DNA of 7,181 nucleotides, taken from positions 1 to 7,181 of the forward strand of contig DASXXM010000668.1 in assembly GCA_036503065.1 (NCBI GenBank), given 5' to 3'. Source of the stretch: DATEPR01 sp036503065 (GTDB lineage Bacteria; Actinomycetota; Actinomycetes; Mycobacteriales; Pseudonocardiaceae). The position numbers were made by a program, and so were the translations under genes. The notes beneath the pieces are model-generated. The model saw only the letters and a program-made list of their open reading frames with translations, had not been told where the DNA came from and searched no databases. This document shows positions 1-4,690 of this stretch, in pieces. Numbering within the stretch: the stretch's first letter is position 1; each line of letters begins with the position of its first letter.

Positions 1-64
1 AGTGCTCACTTGCCAGCGGCTACCGGATGCGAGTCTGCCCGATGCCGACCCGCTAACACTCATT

Positions 65-95
65 AGGCGGCAAGCGCCTCGCGCGCGGAGCGCGC
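65..95 (-). terminator. Tandem GC hairpins after the immunity gene, possible terminator
   Basis: Read on the minus strand, two hairpins begin five bases after the immunity-gene stop codon. The first has a 6-bp stem GCGCGC around a TCC loop (81-95). The second has a 5-bp stem AGGCG/CGCCT around a CTTGC loop (65-79). There is no U-tract, so this is at best an actinobacterial-type GC-stem terminator. The following bases 1-64 are visibly less GC-rich than the genes and I see nothing coding in them. Confidence 0.35.
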
Positions 96-100
96 CAATG

Positions 101-358
101 TCACTGCGCTCCCCGCGCGACCTGAGCGAACACCAGGCGGCCGAACAGGTAGTGGCAGGCCACCTGCTCGTTGGTGAACCGGGCCCAGTCGTAGCGGTTG
201 CCCTGCTCGCGCCAGAACACCTCCCAGGTCACCTCCTGCTCGTCGGGCTGCTCGTCGCGCAGGAGGCACCATGCGTTGTCCGCCTCGGTGCCGATCGAGA
301 CCACCTCGGTCGGCACCCCGGCCGCCGCCAGCCACCTGGTGATCGACTCAGCATCCAT
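101..358 (-). CDS. Putative immunity protein for the upstream TNT toxin (85 aa)
   Basis: A complete 85-residue cytoplasmic protein with no signal peptide and no membrane segment. It is acidic: 14 Asp/Glu, 7 Arg and no Lys, with an acidic stretch at residues 35-46. Its start overlaps the toxin stop by 11 nt (ATGGATGCTGA), so the two are translationally coupled. It has a GGAG Shine-Dalgarno 10 nt before the ATG. Downstream position, small size, acidity and coupling are the classic layout of an immunity gene behind a polymorphic toxin. The pattern of a short N-terminal helix, then a W-x-V-F-W-x-E-x-G-x-R strand pair (45-55) and a C-terminal helix with N-E-x-x-A-C (63-68), resembles small proteins I associate with TNT toxins. 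The M. tuberculosis TNT antitoxin IFT (Rv3902c) is about twice as long, so direct homology is not established. Inferred role: bind TNT and protect producer NAD+. The gene is likely real; the function is inferred. Confidence 0.75.
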   Translation of the reverse strand: MDAESITRWLAAAGVPTEVVSIGTEADNAWCLLRDEQPDEQEVTWEVFWREQGNRYDWARFTNEQVACHYLFGRLVFAQVARGAQ

Positions 359-2309
359 CGTCCGTCATCTCCGTAATCTCCGTCAGGTAGCCCAGTGCCA
401 TCAGGTCCGCGGCCGGGTACACGGCGCGGTAGCGCTCGCCGCCGCCCGGCTGGCCGAACCAGGGCGCGGACAACGTGCGCCACACCGGCAGATCTGCGGT
501 CACGCGGTAGCGGTGATAGCCGGCGGCCAGGTGGTCGGGCGGCAGGGAACGGCGGGCGAAGGGCGTGCCGTCGGCGCTGAACACGCGACCCTCCTGGGTG
601 CCGAACCGGTCGATCACGGTGCCCTCGGCCAGCACGATCGGTTCGCCGTCGGCGCAGCCGCCCTCCGGGAACAGCTCGCCGGGCGGCCAGGCGTACTCGG
701 CTGTTGTCCCGTCGGTGGCCGGGCGGACCAGGAAACGGCGGTCCCAGTCACGTTCGTGCTCGCCGCCGAGCGGATCGTGCCCCGCCGCCAGCTCGGCAGC
801 CGTCCGGCCGGGGTGGGGATCGTTGCGCCCCGCCGGGTGGCCGTCGTCGATCAGGTGGGAGTCGGGGTGGTCGTGCGGCGGGAAGCGCAGGCCGGCGGCG
901 AAGTCGGTGTCCGGCGGGGGTGGCGGGAGCTGCCGGGTCGGGCGGCTGGTCGCGGTCGGCAGCCGGCCGATCGGAAACACGTGGACCAGGAACAACGCCA
1001 CTTCGTCGCCCCGCCTGGCGGGGCGGGACACGCTCACGTCGGGCAGTGCGGCGGCGGGCGGGCGACTCGGCACGGCGGCGGACCGGCGTTGCGCCGGGTT
1101 GGCCGCCGCGGCGGGGGGTGGGGTGGCGACCGGACTGATCAGGTCGTCGCGGCCGGCGCCGGTCGAGGCGCTACTCGGGGCCGGGCCCCGAGTAGGGCTG
1201 CTGGTCGGCGGTGCGCCTGCGATCGGTGGCGGGCCTGCGGTGGGGCTCTGGGGCGCTGACGGGGCCGGCACACCCAGATCAGGGGGTGGTGCCGCGCTGG
1301 CCGGCGCGAAGGTGGGGTGCGGCGAGCCGGCGGCCGGCAGTTCGGTCGGGCCGGCGGCCGGCGCGACCGGCAGTGGTGTCACGACCGGGGCCGCCGACTG
1401 GGCCACGGTGGCACCCATGGGCGGCTGAGCGCCGTGGTCGATCGGGGTGTGCCCGAGAACCGGACCGCCGCCGACCGGGCCGACCGGATCGTGCGGGAGT
1501 GGCGCCGGGCCGGGTTGCGGCACCTGAGCGACCGGCTGGCCCGGCAAGCCGGGACCGGTCACCGGATCGAGCACCTGCCCCGGGCCATGGCCGCCGACCG
1601 GGCCGGTCAACGACGTGTGTGCGGTCGGCAGCGGGTTCGCGACCGGACCGGCGACCTGGTCGACCGTGTGGGCGACCGGACCGGCCGACTGATCGACAGT
1701 GTGGGTCAGCGGACCGCCCACATTCGCCGCCAAGCCATGGCCGCCGGCCACGGGCGCCACCACCGTGTGGGTGACCACGTCGGTTGGCCCGGAGAGCAGC
1801 GGGGGTGCGCCGTTGTCGAGCCGGATCGAGTTGGTCAGGGTGTGGTTGACCTGGGCGACGTTGAGGGCTGTGCCGTGTACCGCGGTGGTCAGGCCGGCCA
1901 GTGCGGTCGGGTGGCCCGCGGCGGCCGCGTGGTTGGCGGCGTCGGTGTTCTTGGCCAGGGTGACCAGGTGTTGGACGATTCGCACCTTCGCCGCGCCGAC
2001 CTGGTCGGCGGCGTGGTCGAGCCGGTCCGCCGCTTCCGTACAGCCCTTGGCCGCGCTGGTGAGGTGGCCGGTGTCCGGCGCGACGAACGTCAGCCAGTGC
2101 CGCTGGGCGGCGCTGCCGGCGGTCCCCTGGACGGCGGACAGTGCCTGGTTGGCGGTGCCGTCGGCGTCCGCGGCCAGGGCTGATGTCGCGGCGCCCGCCT
2201 GACGCCATGCCGTGGCGCTGGTGCGCATCGCGTCCTCGTCGGCCCGCGGCCACCGCACACCGGCTGCGGCCGCGGCCGCAGCCAGCTCGGCGGGAAGTTC
2301 GATGCCCAT
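348..2309 (-). CDS. Type VII-secreted TNT-domain toxin, WXG100-like N-terminus (653 aa)
   Basis: A predicted secreted NAD+ glycohydrolase of the CpnT/TNT type. Residues 1 to about 165 form an Ala-rich helical region that opens with MGIELPAEL and has G-V-R-W-P and D-E-D (17-26), the typical start of WXG100-like N-terminal domains on actinobacterial toxins. This supports the ATG chosen, as does a GAGG 6 nt upstream. Residues about 165-470 are a Pro/Ala/Gly-rich low-complexity linker with an 11-residue duplication near 203-224. The C-terminus (about 524-645) is a TNT domain (PF14021): EYAWPPGE (538-545), a V-I-D-R-F-G strand (565-570), GTPFARRSLPP (581-591), GYHRYRV (597-603), and PWFGQPGGG (616-624). 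In M. tuberculosis TNT, His792 and Gln822 matter for activity. His599 probably matches the former, but the Gln position appears to be Arg626. No Sec signal peptide is seen, so export would be by an ESX/T7SS located elsewhere. The gene starts one base after the small WXG100-like gene and overlaps the immunity gene. Confidence 0.9.
   Translation of the reverse strand: MGIELPAELAAAAAAAGVRWPRADEDAMRTSATAWRQAGAATSALAADADGTANQALSAVQGTAGSAAQRHWLTFVAPDTGHLTSAAKGCTEAADRLDHAADQVGAAKVRIVQHLVTLAKNTDAANHAAAAGHPTALAGLTTAVHGTALNVAQVNHTLTNSIRLDNGAPPLLSGPTDVVTHTVVAPVAGGHGLAANVGGPLTHTVDQSAGPVAHTVDQVAGPVANPLPTAHTSLTGPVGGHGPGQVLDPVTGPGLPGQPVAQVPQPGPAPLPHDPVGPVGGGPVLGHTPIDHGAQPPMGATVAQSAAPVVTPLPVAPAAGPTELPAAGSPHPTFAPASAAPPPDLGVPAPSAPQSPTAGPPPIAGAPPTSSPTRGPAPSSASTGAGRDDLISPVATPPPAAAANPAQRRSAAVPSRPPAAALPDVSVSRPARRGDEVALFLVHVFPIGRLPTATSRPTRQLPPPPPDTDFAAGLRFPPHDHPDSHLIDDGHPAGRNDPHPGRTAAELAAGHDPLGGEHERDWDRRFLVRPATDGTTAEYAWPPGELFPEGGCADGEPIVLAEGTVIDRFGTQEGRVFSADGTPFARRSLPPDHLAAGYHRYRVTADLPVWRTLSAPWFGQPGGGERYRAVYPAADLMALGYLTEITEMTDDGC
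367..381 (-). promoter_or_regulatory. Duplicated GGAGAT ribosome binding site for the immunity gene
   Basis: Inside the last codons of the toxin gene, GGAGAT occurs twice, nine bases apart (381-376 and 372-367). The proximal copy puts GGAG 10 nt before the immunity ATG at 358. It supports that start and would let ribosomes load on the immunity gene independently of toxin translation. Confidence 0.5.
1171..1195. repeat. Perfect 25-bp inverted repeat inside the toxin linker
   Basis: The arm CTACTCGGGGCC (1171-1182), one central base, then its exact reverse complement (1184-1195). It lies within codons 372-380 of the TNT gene, in the Pro-rich linker. It would form a very stable 12-bp hairpin in DNA or mRNA. 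No U-tract follows on the minus strand, so it is not an ordinary terminator. Confidence 0.9.
1640..1705. repeat. 33-bp tandem duplication in the toxin linker
   Basis: Two adjacent 33-bp units (1640-1672 and 1673-1705) share 28 of 33 bases. They start CGACCGGACCGG and end GTGTGGG. They encode an 11-residue motif, roughly HTVDQ(S/V)AGPVA, repeated in the linker between the N-terminal export domain and the toxin domain. The unit is a multiple of three, so copy number can vary without breaking the frame. Confidence 0.8.
2262..2283. repeat. Perfect 22-bp palindrome near the toxin gene 5' end
   Basis: GGCTGCGGCCG followed directly by its reverse complement. It lies in codons 9-16 of the TNT gene, where it encodes an Ala run, 26-47 nt after the first base of the start codon. 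Ala codons GCG/GCC are self-complementary by nature, which explains the centre. The outer GCT and GCA codons complete the symmetry. Confidence 0.8.
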
Positions 2310-2310
2310 C

Positions 2311-2622
2311 TCAGTCCTCGGCCGGCAGTTGGGCGGCGCTGTCCGCGTCGGCCTGCTGGTAGCCGCGGGCGGTGGCGGTGAACCGGTCGCCGACCTGGGC
2401 CAGCCGCCGCGGCAGGGCGCCGAGCTGGTCGAGTGCCTGCCCGGCAGGCTGGACGTGACCGTCGGCGAAGCTGTGGCCGGCCGGGTCGTCGCCCCAGCAC
2501 GCGCCTGCCGCGTCGATCGCGGCGGCCAGTTCGCCGTGGATCGCGCCGGCCCGCTCGGCCAGGCCGGGGAACTCGCCGGCCTGTCGGGCCAGTTTGGCGG
2601 CGTCCACCTGGAATCCGGTCAT
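2311..2622 (-). CDS. Small WXG100-like type VII secretion substrate (103 aa)
   Basis: A 103-residue protein with the size and helix-turn-helix hairpin character of WXG100/ESX proteins. Helix 1 covers about residues 6-39, the turn is ACWGDDPAG (41-49), and helix 2 covers about 57-90. The turn reads W-G-D rather than the canonical W-x-G, a variant seen in many actinobacterial members as I recall. Near the C-terminus Y88-QQA-D92 matches the general T7SS export motif YxxxD/E, placed just after helix 2 as expected. The ATG overlaps the YbaB-like stop in ATGA, and the toxin ATG follows its TGA after one base, so all three are translationally coupled. There is no clear Shine-Dalgarno before this ATG, consistent with coupling. 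Inferred role: helical partner or co-secreted substrate for the WXG100-like domain of the toxin. It could also be an EspC-like secretion-associated protein. Confidence 0.82.
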   Translation of the reverse strand: MTGFQVDAAKLARQAGEFPGLAERAGAIHGELAAAIDAAGACWGDDPAGHSFADGHVQPAGQALDQLGALPRRLAQVGDRFTATARGYQQADADSAAQLPAED

Positions 2623-3104
2623 GGCCGCCGCCCGGAAAGCCAGGTGGTGTCCTCGTAGCTGTCCTCGTCGTAGCTCGGCGGTTCGCGCACCGGCCGGGGC
2701 GGCGGACCAACGGCCGGCATCGGCATCGGCGGTGTCGGTGGGCCGATCTCGTCGTCGGTCAGGTCGGCGCGGCCGGTCAGGAGTGCGGCCGGGTCGGTGT
2801 CCGGCGGGAGCACCGGAGCCAGCGCCTGCCGGGCCCGTTCGCCCGCCTTCGCGGCGGCCGCGCGGGTGGTCCGCACGATCGTGTCGGCCAGTTCGGCCGG
2901 TCGGTACCTGCTGTACGCCTGGTCCGCGATCGCCAGGCCGGACAGCGTGCCCGCCGAGTCGACGGACGCGGTCACCAGGCCGTCCGGGCTGCTCGCGGAC
3001 TCCACGATGGACAGCAGGGCGCGCTGCACCGCCGCCAACTGCTCGCGGCCGCGCCGGTAGTCGGCCAGCAGCTGCGCGACCTCGTCCCGGTGGTTGGTCG
3101 GCAC
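2619..3104 (-). CDS. YbaB/EbfC-family protein with Pro-rich acidic tail (161 aa)
   Basis: Residues about 1-98 match the YbaB/EbfC fold (PF02575). A long N-terminal helix (5-37) is followed by the strand pair DGLVTASVDSAGTLSGLAI (41-59), then Y-R-P-A-E-L-A-D (67-74) leading a second long helix (71-95). Canonical YbaB proteins are about 100-110 aa nucleoid-associated dimers. This one adds a tail of about 60 residues, with a Pro-rich part (121-143) and an acidic, Tyr-rich part (144-152). The GTG at 3104 is preferred because GGAGG lies five bases upstream. A GTG at 3110 behind a weaker AAGGA is possible and would add two residues. First gene of the toxin cassette; its stop overlaps the next start by four bases (ATGA). 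YbaB-like proteins recur beside actinobacterial T7SS effector genes, as I recall. Here it may regulate or chaperone the toxin rather than organise DNA; that is inference. Confidence 0.82.
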   Translation of the reverse strand: MPTNHRDEVAQLLADYRRGREQLAAVQRALLSIVESASSPDGLVTASVDSAGTLSGLAIADQAYSRYRPAELADTIVRTTRAAAAKAGERARQALAPVLPPDTDPAALLTGRADLTDDEIGPPTPPMPMPAVGPPPRPVREPPSYDEDSYEDTTWLSGRRP

Positions 3105-3136
3105 GGCCACCTCCGGTCCTTCTCGTCGCCGGACAT

Positions 3137-3166
3137 GGTCCTCGGGTACCGACTTCGACGAGGACC
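3137..3166 (-). promoter_or_regulatory. Stem-loop in the leader of the toxin cassette
   Basis: An 8-bp perfect inverted repeat (GGTCCTCG at 3137-3144, CGAGGACC at 3159-3166) around a 14-nt loop. It lies between the HMG-CoA lyase stop and the YbaB-like start. It could end HMG-CoA lyase transcripts (no U-tract) or sit in the cassette 5' leader, about 30 nt before the GTG. Confidence 0.4.
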
Positions 3167-3181
3167 GGTCGCCGACGGTTC

Positions 3182-3201
3182 CACCCGATCGGGTGATTAT
3201 C
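3182..3201 (-). promoter_or_regulatory. Candidate cassette promoter with palindromic operator
   Basis: On the minus strand, GATAAT (3201-3196) overlaps the HMG-CoA lyase stop codon. It is followed at once by the perfect 14-bp palindrome CACCCGATCGGGTG (3195-3182). If GATAAT is a -10 box, transcription would begin near the palindrome centre, a typical repressor-site geometry. I see no convincing -35. Alternatively the palindrome is a 5-bp-stem terminator behind the HMG-CoA lyase gene. Confidence 0.35.
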
Positions 3202-4141
3202 AGCCGGCCAGTGCGCGGACCACCCGGGACGGGCTCGGCCGGCCCAGGTGCCCGGCCAGCCACGCGCTCGTCGCGACGAGCTTGTCCAGATCGACGCCGG
3301 TCCGCACGCCGAGACCGTCCAGCAGCCAGACCAGGTCCTCGGTCGCCAGGTTGCCGGTGGCCGACTCGGCATACGGGCAGCCACCAAGGCCACCGGCCGA
3401 AGAGTCCACACAGGACACACCAGACCGCAGCGCCGCCAACGTGTTCGCGAGCGCCTGGCCGTAGGTGTCGTGGAAGTGCACGGCCAGCCGGTCGGTCGGC
3501 GTGCCGGCCGCGACGAAACCCGCGAGCAGCGCCTCGACCTGGCCCGCCGTGGCCACGCCGATCGTGTCGCCGAGCGAGAGCTGGTCACAGCCAAGGTCGA
3601 GCAGGCGCCGCCCGACCGTGATCACCTGCGACGGCGCGACGGGGCCCTCCCACGGGTCGCCGAAGCACATCGACACGTACGCCCGCACCGCCAGCCCCTC
3701 GGCCCGCGCCCTGGCCACGACCGGTTCGAACATGGCGAACTGGTCGTCGAGCGTGCGGTTGAGGTTGCGCTTGGCGAACGTCTCGGTGGCACTGCCGAAG
3801 ATCGCGATGTGCCGCACACCGGCGGCCAGCGCACGGTCGAGGCCACGCTCGTTGGGCACCAGGACCGGGTAGTCCACACCGTCGCGCCGCTCGAGGCCGG
3901 CGAGCAGTTGCTCGGCGTCGGCGAGCTGCGGCACCCACTTCGGCGAGACGAAGCTGGTCGCCTCCAGGATCGTCAAACCCGTGTCGGCCAGCCGATCCAG
4001 GAACTCCAGCTTCACGTCGACCGGCAGCACGGACGACTCGTTCTGCAGGCCGTCGCGGGCGCCGACCTCCCAGATCGTGACCTCGGCCGGCAGGCCGTCG
4101 GCCGGGACGACGGCGGGCAGGCCGAGTTCGCGGGCGCCCAT
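3200..4141 (-). CDS. mvaB: Hydroxymethylglutaryl-CoA lyase (313 aa)
   Basis: Cleaves (S)-3-hydroxy-3-methylglutaryl-CoA to acetyl-CoA and acetoacetate, the last step of leucine degradation; cytosolic. It is a DRE-TIM barrel enzyme of the HMGL-like family (PF00682). WEVGARDGLQNE (24-35) holds the catalytic Arg29 and metal ligand Asp30, matching Arg41/Asp42 of the human enzyme. SFVSPKWVPQ (63-72) is the conserved second block. HFHDTYGQA (222-230) carries metal ligands His222 and His224. GLGGCPYA (251-258) holds the active-site Cys255 (human Cys266), and G-N-L-A-T (263-267) the metal-binding Asn264. Full length for the family, with no missing key residue. The ATG comes one base after the PH-protein stop (TGA-C-ATG) with no strong Shine-Dalgarno, so translation is probably coupled to that gene. 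None of the usual leucine-pathway partners, such as methylcrotonyl-CoA carboxylase or isovaleryl-CoA dehydrogenase, lies beside it. The pccB gene 1.4 kb away is a different carboxylase. Confidence 0.95.
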   Translation of the reverse strand: MGARELGLPAVVPADGLPAEVTIWEVGARDGLQNESSVLPVDVKLEFLDRLADTGLTILEATSFVSPKWVPQLADAEQLLAGLERRDGVDYPVLVPNERGLDRALAAGVRHIAIFGSATETFAKRNLNRTLDDQFAMFEPVVARARAEGLAVRAYVSMCFGDPWEGPVAPSQVITVGRRLLDLGCDQLSLGDTIGVATAGQVEALLAGFVAAGTPTDRLAVHFHDTYGQALANTLAALRSGVSCVDSSAGGLGGCPYAESATGNLATEDLVWLLDGLGVRTGVDLDKLVATSAWLAGHLGRPSPSRVVRALAG

Positions 4142-4142
4142 G

Positions 4143-4658
4143 TCAGCGGCCGCCCTGGTGGTGTCGGAACTCCTCGTCGTTGTCGTTGACCTCCCGGTAC
4201 AGCAGCGAGTGCACGTACTCGACCTGCGGGATGTCGTCGAACTCCAACGGCTCGTCGGACGCGGACTCGATGATCAGCGTGCCGGCGCCCCAGATCCGGT
4301 CGATCAGGCCGTGCACGAACTTCACGCTGTTGATCCGGGACAGCGGGATGTCCAGGCCGGTCCGGTTGAGCACGCCCTCGCGTGCCATCACCCGGTGGGT
4401 GGTGACGATGAAGTGCGTGGTGCGCCACCGAATGAACGGAATGATCGTCAGCCACACGACGAGCACGATGCCCACCACCGCGATGGCGATCCAGGCGATC
4501 AGGTGCCACTGCTGCTTGCCGGCCAGCGCCGCGAGGAACGCCCCGCCGGCAACCGCGACCAGGAAGATCAACACCGGCAGGATGAGCATCTTCCAGTGCG
4601 GATGCTTGTGGATGACCACCTGCTCATCGTCGGTGAGCACGCTCTCCGGGTACGCCAT
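4143..4658 (-). CDS. PH domain-containing two-TM membrane protein (171 aa)
   Basis: A bacterial PH-domain protein (bPH_2, PF03703). After a short cytosolic N-terminus come two hydrophobic segments (about 24-46 and 52-76) separated by a short G-K-Q-Q-W turn. The C-terminal bPH_2 domain (about 77-157) includes the characteristic THFIVTTHRVMAREGVLNR strand region (81-99), I-P-L-S-R-I-N-S-V (104-112) and a G-A-G-T-L-I-I-E-S strand (124-132). The tail is acidic, then His-rich. Molecular function is unknown. Size and position next to birA match M. tuberculosis Rv3278c, a conserved membrane protein of about 170 aa beside birA and accD5. The gene follows birA by 32 bp and has its own candidate leaderless -10 box. 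HMG-CoA lyase follows after one base. A role in lipid or membrane metabolism is suggested only by the company it keeps. Confidence 0.92.
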   Translation of the reverse strand: MAYPESVLTDDEQVVIHKHPHWKMLILPVLIFLVAVAGGAFLAALAGKQQWHLIAWIAIAVVGIVLVVWLTIIPFIRWRTTHFIVTTHRVMAREGVLNRTGLDIPLSRINSVKFVHGLIDRIWGAGTLIIESASDEPLEFDDIPQVEYVHSLLYREVNDNDEEFRHHQGGR

Positions 4659-4664
4659 GCACTC

Positions 4665-4670
4665 ACGTTA
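4665..4670 (-). promoter_or_regulatory. Candidate leaderless -10 box for the PH-protein gene
   Basis: TAACGT (minus strand) lies six bases before the ATG at 4658, inside the 32-bp gap after birA. It fits the actinobacterial TANNNT -10 pattern with transcription starting at or next to the start codon. The only Shine-Dalgarno-like run, AGGGGA, is 12 nt from the ATG, rather far. Read-through from birA is also likely. Confidence 0.4.
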
Positions 4671-4690
4671 TCCCCTGGCGGGACGCTGGA

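Noticed and set aside
1..66. Plus-strand frame ending in TAG at 64-66 as a possible gene 3' end
   Set aside because: Only 21 codons, with third positions about half GC, unlike the neighbouring genes. Nothing recognisable in the translation.
604..645. Imperfect inverted repeat around GAACCGGTC and GATCGGTTC
   Set aside because: Eight of nine matching bases with a long loop inside the TNT coding sequence; expected by chance in GC-rich DNA.
198..1259. Long plus-strand open frame (353 codons), and similar ones at 565-1428 and 1317-2183
   Set aside because: Antisense to the TNT toxin gene, with Arg/Gly/Ala-rich low-complexity translations and no recognisable family. They are typical shadows of GC-rich coding DNA.
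1279..2253. Minus-strand 324-codon frame overlapping the toxin gene in another frame
   Set aside because: Arg/Gly/Pro-rich translation with no domain. The overlapping frame has clear WXG100-like and TNT features.
2892..2906. YxxxE motif in the YbaB-like protein (Y67 to E71) as an export signal
   Set aside because: It lies inside the YbaB fold, between the strands and the second helix, where a similar sequence is common in the family. It is not at a C-terminal tail.
2623..3594. 5' extension of the small WXG100-like gene (frame open from 3594)
   Set aside because: The upstream part overlaps the YbaB-like and HMG-CoA lyase genes, whose families are clear. The ATG at 2622 in the ATGA overlap gives a family-sized 103-aa protein.
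3248..4189. Plus-strand 313-codon frame opposite HMG-CoA lyase
   Set aside because: The reverse strand encodes a full HMG-CoA lyase with all catalytic motifs. This frame has no domain.
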